A stretch of 9,424 nt of DNA from Pseudomonadota bacterium (GCA_030596145.1 JAUVKS010000054.1:1-9424), one strand, 5' to 3'; shown: positions 1 to 6,524, counted from the stretch's first letter. Numbers and translations are program-made. Notes: generated by a model from the sequence alone, not told the origin.

Positions 1-42
1 TTGCTCAAGAAGTTAGCGGATTTTGATGAAGAAGAGGAATAA
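1..42 (+). CDS. 3' end of an upstream gene (partial)
   Basis: The first 13 codons of the window read open in frame 1 as LLKKLADFDEEEE and stop at TAA (40-42). The very acidic tail just before a stop, and the good ribosome binding site for the next gene directly behind it, fit the C-terminus of a real gene that begins outside the window. Only 16 bases separate this stop from the next start, so the two genes are probably co-transcribed. Thirteen residues are too few to identify the protein, and chance reading cannot be excluded. Confidence 0.45.
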   Translation: MLKKLADFDEEEE

Positions 43-58
43 ATTTGAAGGAATTATT

Positions 59-901
59 ATGATTAAGAATATTCTTATCCCCACGGATGGTTCCGATTAC
101 AGCAAAACCGCCCTCGAATACGGGATCTATATAGCTAAAAAGCTCGATGCGAAGCTGACTGCCCTGCACGTGGTGGATATCAAGATAATTGAAGGCCCCC
201 TGTTTAGTGATATTTCCGGTTCCATCGGCCTATTGCCTTATCAGGAATTTCTCGCGGTGATAGAGGAAAGCCTTAATGAAAGAGCTGAAGCTATCCTGAA
301 AGCCTTTAAAGAGAGGTGTGAAGAATATGGATTGGATCCCGAATTAAGAAAGGTTAGAGGTATAGTAGATGAGACGATCGTAGAAGAGGGAGAAACGGCA
401 GATTGGATTCTTCTTGCACAGAGAGGGGAACATTTCCACTTGAGCGGAGGAGGGCTTCTCGGCTCCACCTCGGAAGCGGTGGTTCGTAAATCAAGAAAGC
501 CGGTACTGGTCGCGCCCGTAAGTTTTCAGGAAATTGAAAGCATGGGTATTGCCTATGACGGCAGCGCGTCGGCAGACAATGCCTTGAGAATAGCAGCGGA
601 ATTATATGACAAGACCCGCTGGCCGCTGTCGATTATTATCATAACTGAGGATTCTGGCCGGGCTACAGAGCTTAGCAAAAGAGTTGAGGCCTTTCTCGAA
701 ACATACGAAGAAATTGACAGTGCTATAATAGTATTGAGGGGAAAGGTTGAACATGAGATTATAAAATTTATTCAGGAGGGTGCCGTAGAATTGATGGTAA
801 TGGGGGCCCACGGTCGCAGCAGGTTCAGGGAACTGATACTGGGCAGTACAACCTCCTATGTAATACGTAAAAGTACGATCCCCGTACTCCTGACACGTTA
901 A
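59..901 (+). CDS. Tandem-domain universal stress protein (UspA family)
   Basis: This is a cytoplasmic stress-response protein of about 280 residues made of two Usp alpha/beta domains (roughly 1-153 and 160-280). Each domain opens with a beta strand and a conserved Asp: ILIPTDGS at 5-12 and GIAYDGSA at 163-170. The second domain has the intact ATP-binding signature G249-x2-G252-x9-G262-S-T. In the first domain the equivalent stretch is altered: A120-Q-R-G123, then 11 residues before G135-S-T. Only the second half therefore looks like a standard nucleotide site. I chose the ATG at 59 because GAAGGA (47-52) sits 6 bases upstream and the protein then starts MIKNILIPTDGS, the usual Usp start. The in-frame ATGs at 23 and 26 would overlap the upstream gene's tail and add 12 atypical residues. 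The stop interlocks with the opposing surE stop. The particular stress or partner is unknown. Confidence 0.93.
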   Translation: MIKNILIPTDGSDYSKTALEYGIYIAKKLDAKLTALHVVDIKIIEGPLFSDISGSIGLLPYQEFLAVIEESLNERAEAILKAFKERCEEYGLDPELRKVRGIVDETIVEEGETADWILLAQRGEHFHLSGGGLLGSTSEAVVRKSRKPVLVAPVSFQEIESMGIAYDGSASADNALRIAAELYDKTRWPLSIIIITEDSGRATELSKRVEAFLETYEEIDSAIIVLRGKVEHEIIKFIQEGAVELMVMGAHGRSRFRELILGSTTSYVIRKSTIPVLLTR

Positions 902-1668
902 TCAAAATGGTCTTTAATAATTGCACCCAAATCCCCCAGGATGTCATGCCTTGTCAGGTCATAATAAATCGGGGTTATGGATATCATTCCTTTCCTCAGA
1001 ACACATGCATCTGAGTCTGCCTCCTCCATCTCGGAGAGCCGTGTTTCTCCTGCCAGCCAGTAATAGATGTTGTCTCTCGGATCCACTCTCCTTTCAAAGG
1101 ATTCCATCAGTCGCGCTCTTCCCTGTTTTGCTACCACGACACCCTTTATCTCTTCTTCGGGAATTGCCGGAATATTTACATTAAGAGGGATGTTCTTGTT
1201 GGGATTGTGTTTCAGCATGAAAACCGCCATCTTTCTGGCAAATTTAGCCGCGAAGGAAAAGTCGGCATCCCTGTCGTGGGTATCCAGGGAAATTGCAAGG
1301 GAAGGAACGCCCATGATGCTTCCTTCCGTAGCTGCGGATACTGTTCCAGAATAGATTACGTTTATTCCTACGTTTGCGCCAATATTTATCCCGGAAACCA
1401 CAAGGTCAACCGGTTTCTTCGATAGTTCTTTTATCCCTATCTTTACGCAGTCCGCGGGAGTGCCGGTTACGGCGTATCCCAGGAATTTCCCGTTTTTTTT
1501 GGCGCGTCTCACCGTAAGTGGCCGTGAAATAGTGATGGCATGGCCCACGGCGCTCTGTTCCGCTTCCGGGGCCACTATTAGACACTCCGCTTCCTTCGAA
1601 AGCTCTTGATACAGGGCGCTCAGTCCCCTGGCGTATATCCCGTCATCATTTGTAAGAAGAAACCTCAT
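898..1668 (-). CDS. surE: 5'/3'-nucleotidase SurE
   Basis: SurE is a metal-dependent phosphatase of nucleoside 5'- and 3'-monophosphates (and short polyphosphates in some species), linked to stationary-phase survival and nucleotide salvage. At 256 residues it has the normal family length. The metal site can be read off: the N7-D8-D9-G10 motif at the extreme N-terminus, S39 in EQSAVGHA, and N95 in VVSGINIGANVG. The TGTPADCVKIG segment (68-78) is also typical. The start at 1668 is well supported: a GGAGG Shine-Dalgarno sequence lies 4 bases upstream and the protein starts directly at the first beta strand. It is the last gene of a minus-strand block, 18 bases after the AIM24-like gene. I see no hairpin terminator behind it; its stop codon overlaps the stop of the convergent usp gene. 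Classic neighbours pcm and nlpD/rpoS are absent. Confidence 0.97.
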   Translation of the reverse strand: MRFLLTNDDGIYARGLSALYQELSKEAECLIVAPEAEQSAVGHAITISRPLTVRRAKKNGKFLGYAVTGTPADCVKIGIKELSKKPVDLVVSGINIGANVGINVIYSGTVSAATEGSIMGVPSLAISLDTHDRDADFSFAAKFARKMAVFMLKHNPNKNIPLNVNIPAIPEEEIKGVVVAKQGRARLMESFERRVDPRDNIYYWLAGETRLSEMEEADSDACVLRKGMISITPIYYDLTRHDILGDLGAIIKDHFD

Positions 1669-1686
1669 TATTCCTCCTCTTCCACA

Positions 1687-2358
1687 CTAATCCTTCTTGG
1701 GGATACGGGGAATCAGCCAGGACAGAAAAGCGTCTTCACTTCTCGACTGTATCATAATCTTGCCCGGACCGGTTAGTTCGCAGACAAGCCCCTCACCACT
1801 GAAAAGCGTTGACTTCAGACCCCCGACTTTCTTTACACTGTACCCCACGCCTTCATCGAATGCAATCATGTGTCCCGTATCTACAATATATTTCTGACCG
1901 ATTTCAAGTTCGATTTCATGGATAGCACCGTAACTCGATATAAATACCATGCCATTACCACTTATCTTCAAAAGAAACAGACCTTCTCTTGAAAAGAAGG
2001 TTTTGGCGCCTCCCCACTTGGTATCGACCTCTATTTCAGGTGATGAAGCGATATATGATCCTGATTGAACATATATAGCCTGGCCCCTCAGTTCCAGATC
2101 GCAGATATCTCCGGGAAGCGAGGGTGCAAGGGTTAGTTCCCCTGGCTCACCCGCCCTGAATGTATTTACAAAGAAGCTTTCTCCTCCCAATACGCTTCTC
2201 TTCAGGGAGCTGAACAATCCTCCCTTCGTGCGGGTTTCAATTTCGATACCACTCGACATACTTACCATGGCTCCTGCTTCGGCAGAAATTGTCTCTCCCT
2301 GTTGTAACTCTATCTTTAATAATGAGTAAGATGGTCGATATAAAATTTCATGTTCCAT
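1687..2358 (-). CDS. AIM24 / TIGR00266 family protein
   Basis: This 223-residue protein is recognised by the opening MEHEILYRPSYSLLKIEL, the phrase GETISAEAGAMVSMSSGIEIETR (about 21-43), and repeated glycine-rich beta segments such as GEGLVCELTGPGKIMIQSR near the end. The family forms a compact beta-barrel and is widespread in bacteria. The eukaryotic member AIM24 is mitochondrial, but no biochemical function is established for bacterial members. No signal peptide or membrane helix is visible, so a cytoplasmic location is likely. The ATG at 2358 has a strong AGGAGG Shine-Dalgarno sequence 8 bases upstream. A second ATG at 2365 is out of frame and too close to the Shine-Dalgarno sequence. It lies 17 bases after the Gate-domain gene and 18 before surE, so it is probably co-transcribed with both. 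Confidence 0.9.
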   Translation of the reverse strand: MEHEILYRPSYSLLKIELQQGETISAEAGAMVSMSSGIEIETRTKGGLFSSLKRSVLGGESFFVNTFRAGEPGELTLAPSLPGDICDLELRGQAIYVQSGSYIASSPEIEVDTKWGGAKTFFSREGLFLLKISGNGMVFISSYGAIHEIELEIGQKYIVDTGHMIAFDEGVGYSVKKVGGLKSTLFSGEGLVCELTGPGKIMIQSRSEDAFLSWLIPRIPKKD

Positions 2359-2375
2359 TGTCCATGCCTCCTTTT

Positions 2376-3353
2376 TTAGATATTATATCTTTTTCGTACC
2401 AGTTGCCATAAACCAAGTAGGCGAACGGCGATTATTGCCACGATCAGTCGCGGGACCCAGAGCCAGAATGCGCTCAGTCCCAGTGATAGAAAAAGAGAGG
2501 GATCTTCAATCATGGCATGGTTGATACCGATAGACAAATGCAGCTCTTCCAGTTCGTCCTTCGTTAGGTGTCCTTTTTTTGCCTCTTCTACTATCACGGC
2601 TCCTCCATAGGCAAGACCGAAAACGGTAGCGGTAACCCATAGAATACCGACATTCCGCCTGAGCCCCAGTATCTTCAAGACAGGTGTGAGCAGTCTGACA
2701 ATGTGCTTGATCCAGCCCATGGTCTTCATTATTTCCAGTAAAGTCAATATGCTCATAATAATTACAAATATCTTGATGCACAGATAAAGCGTTTCAAGGC
2801 TCCAGGTCTTCAACATATGGGCGAAAGGTTCCGATACCGAAACAGATGCCTCTGCACTCACCGGAGCTAATGCTGTGGTGTCGAAAAATTGCGAAACCAG
2901 AATCACCGTAATCACGGCGGTTATCAGTCGGAATAACGTGGCTTTTACGGGATGAATGCCCGATTTGGCCTGAACAATGCCCTCCTGAATCAGATTGTGG
3001 GCAATCAGAAGGAAAATGGCTATGAGAGTCATTTGTTCTTTGGTGAGAGGGAGGATAGCCATTGCGGCGATGGCGCCGTAAAGGTTGGAGAGCATACCTA
3101 TGACGAGCGGCAGGGCAGCCATGGCTGGCAGGTTGAGCAGTTCCATAGCTGGTTGGATGAGAAAGTCGATTCTGTTGAGCCAGCCTGTCCATGCCAGTAT
3201 GGCCGTCAAAAAAGAGACAGGAATCACTATTTTCAGCATCCAGATGAAGCCACTCCATCCCTTCTTGATGCCTGAGGTGAAACCTTCTTTAAGTAAGTTT
3301 TTATCTTGTTGGTGTTGGTCGATCTTTTCACACACCCCGTTATCTTGCAACAT
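2376..3353 (-). CDS. Duplicated nucleoside-recognition (Gate) domain membrane protein
   Basis: This is a 325-residue polytopic inner-membrane protein with about eight to ten hydrophobic segments (for example 36-57, 76-102, 107-125, 139-157, 188-208, 233-255, 289-311). It resembles the SpmA/SpmB and YjiH-like nucleoside-recognition (Gate, PF07670) family. The two halves are related. YGAIAAM-(5)-LTKEQ-(11)-AHNLIQEG (92-125) parallels YGGAVIV-(7)-LTKDE-(11)-NHAMIEDP (249-285), so each half ends a helix with an HN/NH...(I/Q)E motif. Substrate and direction of transport are not established for this family, and the name reflects sequence similarity to nucleoside transporters only. The ATG at 3353 lies inside the 3' end of the ybaK-like gene (14-base overlap), with only a weak AAGG upstream. 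A GTG at codon 7 is an alternative start. Downstream spacing to the AIM24-like gene is 17 bases. Confidence 0.85.
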   Translation of the reverse strand: MLQDNGVCEKIDQHQQDKNLLKEGFTSGIKKGWSGFIWMLKIVIPVSFLTAILAWTGWLNRIDFLIQPAMELLNLPAMAALPLVIGMLSNLYGAIAAMAILPLTKEQMTLIAIFLLIAHNLIQEGIVQAKSGIHPVKATLFRLITAVITVILVSQFFDTTALAPVSAEASVSVSEPFAHMLKTWSLETLYLCIKIFVIIMSILTLLEIMKTMGWIKHIVRLLTPVLKILGLRRNVGILWVTATVFGLAYGGAVIVEEAKKGHLTKDELEELHLSIGINHAMIEDPSLFLSLGLSAFWLWVPRLIVAIIAVRLLGLWQLVRKRYNI

Positions 3354-3822
3354 TAACAGCTTTTGCCTTTAAGATATTCACCAGATCTCCCGATGTCATT
3401 TCGGCCAGCAACCCCTTTCTTCCTGCATTTATGAGGATTATGGGGAGACTCAGAATAGACTCTTCGATATAAACGGGAAGTTGCTTTTTTGTCCCGAATG
3501 GAGAGGTGCCGCCCACCATATAGCCTGTATGCTTTTGCGCAACTTTGGCATCACAGGGTTCTACCGACTTTACTCCAATGGATCTGGCAAGGGCCTTGGT
3601 AGATACCTGCTTGTCACCATGTGTCAGAATGATAAGAGGAATCTTTTGATCATCTTCCATGACAAGCGTCTTGATTATCGTGTGTTCATCAATACCTAAT
3701 TCCCTGGCCGCAACCTCGGTACCCCCCTTTTCCTGATATTTGTAGGTACGTATTGTGAAATCCGCCCCATTTTCCCTCAAAACACGAATGGAAGGGGTTG
3801 CTGGAATCCTGTTTTTGGCCAT
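3340..3822 (-). CDS. ybaK: YbaK/EbsC-type Cys-tRNA(Pro) deacylase
   Basis: This is a trans-editing enzyme that hydrolyses Cys-tRNA(Pro) mischarged by prolyl-tRNA synthetase. From the ATG at 3822 it is 160 residues, the normal size for free-standing YbaK. Diagnostic stretches are the family lysine in TIIKTLV (K51), VGGTSPFG (103-110) and NAGRKG (132-137). The frame stays open upstream to a TTG at 3852, but the ATG gives the typical N-terminus (MAKNRIPATPSIRVL) and a family-like length, so I prefer it. It opens the second sub-block of minus-strand genes, 154 bases after hemL, and its 3' end overlaps the Gate-domain gene by 14 bases. A weak sigma70-like promoter candidate in the gap (TTTACT at 3904-3909, 17-base spacer, TATCTT at 3881-3886, minus strand) could start this block. 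The related ProX and INS-domain deacylases are the alternatives. Confidence 0.92.
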   Translation of the reverse strand: MAKNRIPATPSIRVLRENGADFTIRTYKYQEKGGTEVAARELGIDEHTIIKTLVMEDDQKIPLIILTHGDKQVSTKALARSIGVKSVEPCDAKVAQKHTGYMVGGTSPFGTKKQLPVYIEESILSLPIILINAGRKGLLAEMTSGDLVNILKAKAVNVAR

Positions 3823-3976
3823 TTGAGACTCGCTTTGTAATTTAGAGAGCAAATTTTTTGAAAGATGATGTTGCCCGGTAAAGATACCCGAATCTTTGTG
3901 AAAAGTAAAGCTTGAGGGGTTGGTGATTGGTAACTTTTATTTGAAGCTTTCAGTTAACTATGCGTTTATAGAGGCG

Positions 3977-5275
3977 TCAGGGATTTATGGAAGGTGACGG
4001 CAGGTTTTCCAATGCCTTCGCGCAGGCATTAAGAGTTATTTCGATGTCTTCATCCCTGTGGGCGAATGAGAGAAAGGATGCTTCAAACTGAGAGGGTGCG
4101 ATGTTTATCCTATTTGCAAACATTTCCCTGAAGTAACTTTCAAAAAGTTTTTTGTCGCTTTTGCTTGCCGAGTCGAAATGTAAGACCTCGTTTTCTGTGA
4201 AGAATATGGTAAACATGGAGCCCGCACGATTTATGCGGATAGGAATGCCTTTTTGGTCAAACAGTTTTTTCATTTCCTGGCAGAGGTAGTCTGTTTTCCA
4301 GTCGAGGTTTTCATAGCCGGAATTTTCTTTAAGAATTTTCAGGGTTGTGATGCCTGCTGCCATGGCCAGGGGATTTCCTGAAAGGGTTCCTGCCTGGTAG
4401 ACAGGTCCCGTGGGGGCAAGTTTTTCCATAATATCTTTTCTCCCCCCGAAGGCGCCCACAGGAAGACCCCCTCCGATTATCTTTCCAAGGCATGTCAGAT
4501 CGGGTTCTATACCGGCGATGTTCTGGAAGCCTCCATAGGTCAACCTGAAACCTGTAATAACTTCATCAAATATGAGAAGAATGCCATGGCTTTCTGTTAT
4601 CTCTCTCAGTTCTTCGAGAAATCCTGGAATTGGATGGACGACGCCCATGTTTCCGGGGATGGGCTCAACTATTATACAGGCAATATCTTCTCCGTACATA
4701 TCGACGGCAGATTTGACCGTTTCGATGTTATTGAAGGGTAGGGTTATGGTTAATTCTGCAAGTTTTTCTGGTATACCGGGACTTCCCGGGATGCCCAGCG
4801 TTGCGACACCGGATCCGGCCTTAACCAGCAGCGAGTCGGCATGACCGTGATAGCAGCCTTCAAATTTTATGATCTTTTCTCTGTTGGTATAACCGCGGGC
4901 GAGCCGTATGGCGCTCATCGTTGCCTCTGTCCCCGAGTTGACCATTCTGATCATCTCGATGGAGGGGAAGGCCTCTGTGATGAGTTTGGCCATTTCAACT
5001 TCGGCATCTGTGGGTGCGCCGTAGCTTGTTCCCCTTTCAGCAGCCTTTTTTATCGCCCGAATGACTTCCGAATGGGAGTGACCGAGTATCATCGGTCCCC
5101 AGGATGAAACGTAGTCTATATATTCTTTTCCTTCCACGTCGTATATTCTGGAGCCAGAAGCCCTGCTGATGAAGATGGGGGTTGAATCGACGGCTCTAAA
5201 GGCCCGAACCGGGCTGTTTACGCCACCGGGTATGAGTCTTTTTGCCTTTTCGAACAGGGATGTTGAGGTTTTCAT
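3977..5275 (-). CDS. hemL: Glutamate-1-semialdehyde 2,1-aminomutase
   Basis: HemL is a PLP-dependent cytoplasmic enzyme that converts glutamate-1-semialdehyde to 5-aminolevulinate, the last step of the C5 route to tetrapyrroles. The 432-residue length is standard. Visible landmarks are the N-terminal SLFEKAKRLIPGGVNSPVRA, the cofactor-binding SGTEA (114-118), YHGHAD (142-147), the PLP-interacting D237 in FDEVITGFR, and the Schiff-base lysine K265 in CLGKIIGGGLPVGAFGG. Its ATG shares one base with the TAA of ahbB (TAATG), which indicates translational coupling; GGAG about 8 bases upstream lies inside ahbB. Together these two genes put the entry step of tetrapyrrole synthesis and a late siroheme-to-heme step in one transcript. 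The 154-base gap after it shows no convincing rho-independent terminator, so read-through into the ybaK block is possible. Confidence 0.98.
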   Translation of the reverse strand: MKTSTSLFEKAKRLIPGGVNSPVRAFRAVDSTPIFISRASGSRIYDVEGKEYIDYVSSWGPMILGHSHSEVIRAIKKAAERGTSYGAPTDAEVEMAKLITEAFPSIEMIRMVNSGTEATMSAIRLARGYTNREKIIKFEGCYHGHADSLLVKAGSGVATLGIPGSPGIPEKLAELTITLPFNNIETVKSAVDMYGEDIACIIVEPIPGNMGVVHPIPGFLEELREITESHGILLIFDEVITGFRLTYGGFQNIAGIEPDLTCLGKIIGGGLPVGAFGGRKDIMEKLAPTGPVYQAGTLSGNPLAMAAGITTLKILKENSGYENLDWKTDYLCQEMKKLFDQKGIPIRINRAGSMFTIFFTENEVLHFDSASKSDKKLFESYFREMFANRINIAPSQFEASFLSFAHRDEDIEITLNACAKALENLPSPSINP

Positions 5276-5736
5276 TAAAAATACTCCATGCTGCTTTTTT
5301 TGAACTGTTCCTCACTTGTGAGGACCTTGAAATCTTTGATATCAATTGCCGAGGAGAGTTTTTGGATCAGTTTTTCCTGATCGTTCTCCTTGAGATGTAT
5401 CATTGTATAGATGTTGTATTTTTCTTCAAAGGGTGGAGTTCTTTCATAACAGTGGGTTATCTCTCTAAAGGAGGCGAGGATTTTGCCCACGGCTTCACAT
5501 CTTTGCTCAGGGACAGCCCAGATGACCATGGCATTTTGTGTAAATCCTGCTTTTTGATGGCGGACGATAGCGCCAAATTTTCGTATAATCCCACGTTTTA
5601 TTAAATCATTTATTCCATCAATTACTTTTTCTTCACCGATTCCGATCTCTTCCCCGATACGCTTAAATGGCCTTTTGACAAGGGGAATATCTCCCTGGAT
5701 GTATTTTGCTATTTTTATTTCTGTTTTTGTAAGCAT
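5275..5736 (-). CDS. ahbB: Siroheme decarboxylase subunit, AhbB-like (Lrp/AsnC fold)
   Basis: This 153-residue protein has an Lrp/AsnC-type helix-turn-helix (about 1-55) followed by an alpha/beta (RAM-like) domain. The enzyme family, AhbA with AhbB, decarboxylates siroheme to 12,18-didecarboxysiroheme in the siroheme-dependent heme pathway; the relatives NirD/L/G/H do the same for heme d1. AhbB-like marks are IQGDIPLVKRPF (13-24), RKFGAIVRHQKAGFTQNAM (52-70) with H60, HCYER (95-99), YNIYTMIH (107-114) and the C-terminal KKSSMEYF. A plain Lrp regulator would lack these. The start at 5736 gives the expected N-terminus but has only a weak AGAGG about 12 bases upstream. It is coupled to hemL by a one-base overlap. 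Its usual partner ahbA is not adjacent, because the upstream side is the divergent atpE region. Whether it acts as enzyme, as regulator or as both cannot be told from sequence. Confidence 0.88.
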   Translation of the reverse strand: MLTKTEIKIAKYIQGDIPLVKRPFKRIGEEIGIGEEKVIDGINDLIKRGIIRKFGAIVRHQKAGFTQNAMVIWAVPEQRCEAVGKILASFREITHCYERTPPFEEKYNIYTMIHLKENDQEKLIQKLSSAIDIKDFKVLTSEEQFKKSSMEYF

Positions 5737-5814
5737 AAGGTGTTATGCCTCTTCCATGATTTCACTTGGAGGAAGATGCCCCATTGGGGCAAAAATTATT
5801 GTATCGAAAAAGTT

Positions 5815-5853
5815 TAAAGTGCCTAAAGTGAACTAAAATGCCTAAAGTTAAAG
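5815..5853. repeat. Short imperfect tandem repeat, TAAAGTGCC-like
   Basis: Four imperfect units follow one another: TAAAGTGCC (5815), TAAAGTGAAC (5824), TAAAATGCC (5834) and TAAAGTTAAAG (5843). The spacing is 9-10 bases. The last unit is also the left arm of the adjoining inverted repeat, so the two structures are merged. No function can be assigned. Confidence 0.6.
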
Positions 5854-5918
5854 AATGCGCTTTCAGCGCAACTTGTTTCAAATTTGACTGCGCCGAAGGC
5901 GTGTATTCTTAACTTTAG
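5842..5918. repeat. 77-base interrupted inverted repeat (MITE-like or structured RNA)
   Basis: The outer arms are CTAAAGTTAAAGAAT (5842-5856) and ATTCTTAACTTTAG (5905-5918), complementary except for one extra A in the left arm. Inside are two further hairpins, TGCGC-TTTCA-GCGCA (5856-5870) and CGCC-GAA-GGCG (5891-5901), separated by the 10-base palindrome TCAAATTTGA (5878-5887). The whole can fold as a closed multi-branched structure on either strand. It has no coding capacity. Small size plus terminal inverted repeats suggest a non-autonomous mobile or REP-like element. A leader structure for ahbB is the alternative. Confidence 0.6.
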
Positions 5919-6021
5919 CTCACTCTTAATCAATCCCCATTCCCGCTAAAGACGGGATCTTCGATAAAGGAGATGGAGCGTTTCTATTTTGTACCCCCTC
6001 TGTACCACAAACAAATATTCC

Positions 6022-6048
6022 TTGACAATTTTTTTTCGTGCGTATAGA
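6022..6048 (+). promoter_or_regulatory. Candidate sigma70 promoter for atpE
   Basis: TTGACA (6022-6027) is a perfect -35 box. TATAGA (6043-6048) is a fair -10 at a short 15-base spacing. Transcription would start near 6055, about 80 bases before the atpE GTG. The short spacer is the weak point. If this promoter is right, the GAGGAG in front of the small ORF at 6061 lies outside the transcript. Confidence 0.5.
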
Positions 6049-6060
6049 GGAGTAAGAATA

Positions 6061-6138
6061 ATGAAGTGCTTTATCTTTATGAAAAAGGCGCTTCAAAAAC
6101 AGCCTGAAAAGGGCGATACGAAAGGAGGTATTAAGTGA
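6061..6138 (+). CDS. Possible 25-codon leader ORF overlapping the atpE start
   Basis: An ATG at 6061, with a good Shine-Dalgarno sequence GAGGAG (6047-6052, 8-base spacing), opens 25 codons (MKCFIFMKKALQKQPEKGDT, then KGGIK) ending in TGA at 6136-6138. The TGA overlaps the GTG start of atpE as GTGA, the arrangement typical of translational coupling. The atpE Shine-Dalgarno sequence AAAGGAGGT is itself read as K-G-G codons of this ORF. The peptide is lysine-rich and resembles nothing I recognise. It could be a leader peptide, the remnant of a lost upstream atp gene, or chance. The candidate promoter at 6022-6048 would exclude its Shine-Dalgarno sequence, which argues against translation unless a promoter lies further upstream. 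Confidence 0.35.
   Translation: MKCFIFMKKALQKQPEKGDTKGGIK
6121..6137 (+). promoter_or_regulatory. Strong ribosome binding site and GTG start of atpE
   Basis: AAAGGAGGT (6121-6129) is near-perfect anti-16S complementarity, 5 bases before GTG (6135-6137). It fixes GTG as the start codon; no in-frame ATG follows near a Shine-Dalgarno sequence, and the signal-like MKKG N-terminus begins here. Confidence 0.85.
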
Positions 6139-6500
6139 AGAAAGGTGTAACAAGTTTGGTTTTAGGTTTACTGTTTGTAGTGGTATTGGCTCCACTGGTA
6201 ATAGCTGCTGATGCCTCTCCGGCGACTACAGTTGATTACACAAAGGCAATTGTTTTGGCTTGCACTATTCTTGCTGCCGGTTTAGCTATTGCATGTGGTT
6301 CGATCGGTACCGGTCTGGGGATGGGGGCCGGAATTCAGGGTGCTACAAATGCTGTTGGCAGGAATCCCGACGCCCAGGGCAAGATATTGATCACTTTAAT
6401 GATAGGACTGGCCATGATAGAGTCTCTTTGTATCTATGCATTGGTTATTGCTTTGATATTGCTTTACGCCAATCCACTGTTGAAGTTTATTGGTGGTTAA
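6135..6500 (+). CDS. atpE: F1Fo ATP synthase subunit c, with N-terminal signal-like extension
   Basis: This proteolipid forms the rotating c-ring of the ATP synthase in the inner membrane and carries the coupling ion. The protein is 121 residues, longer than the usual 75-90, because of a cleavable-looking N-terminus: MKKG, a hydrophobic stretch 5-24, and a V-I-A | A-D site near 24-25. The core hairpin follows. Helix 1 holds the glycine motif G58-T-G-L-G-M-G-A-G66, the polar loop is R76-N77-P78, and helix 2 carries the ion-binding E96 in AMIESLCIYALV. S97 and Y101 occur as in sodium-type rings, but the helix-1 glutamine of those rings aligns with M63, so proton coupling is more likely. The gene starts at GTG behind a very strong Shine-Dalgarno sequence. 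It is solitary: no atpB, atpI or atpF neighbours are present, and a strong terminator follows 30 bases after the stop. Confidence 0.96.
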   Translation: MKKGVTSLVLGLLFVVVLAPLVIAADASPATTVDYTKAIVLACTILAAGLAIACGSIGTGLGMGAGIQGATNAVGRNPDAQGKILITLMIGLAMIESLCIYALVIALILLYANPLLKFIGG

Positions 6501-6524
6501 TGAAATTTACGGCCTCATAATATG

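Larger units (their letters stand above)
5737..6060. other. Divergent intergenic region between ahbB and atpE
   Basis: No protein gene or tRNA is visible in these 324 bases. They hold, in order: a short hairpin TGCCCC-ATT-GGGGCA (5777-5791), which would lie in the ahbB leader; a possible minus-strand -10 TACAAT (5798-5803) with only a poor -35 (TTTAGG, 5822-5827); imperfect TAAAGTGCC-like repeats (5815-5853); the interrupted inverted repeat at 5842-5918; a hairpin TCCCG-7-CGGGA (5941-5957); and the atpE promoter candidate near the right end. Minus-strand ORFs across the right half are chance reading, with no family resemblance. Confidence 0.6.

Noticed and set aside
23..58. Upstream ATG starts for the universal stress protein
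   Set aside because: They overlap the tail of the preceding gene, add residues foreign to the family, and the ATG at 59 has the correctly spaced Shine-Dalgarno sequence.
3823..3852. TTG start extending the ybaK-like gene by 10 residues
   Set aside because: The codon is TTG with no good Shine-Dalgarno sequence. The ATG at 3822 gives the normal family N-terminus and length.
3872..3897. Hairpin (AAAGAT/ATCTTT) as a terminator of hemL
   Set aside because: The stem is short and AT-rich, has competing pairings, and no U run follows directly in the direction of transcription.
5926..6195. Minus-strand ORF of 89 codons across the atpE upstream region
   Set aside because: It covers the promoter, the strong ribosome binding site and the start of atpE, and its translation resembles nothing known.
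6135..6500. Sodium-coupled c subunit
   Set aside because: E96, S97 and Y101 match sodium-type rings, but the required helix-1 glutamine position is Met63, and ES-IYALV also occurs in proton-type rings.
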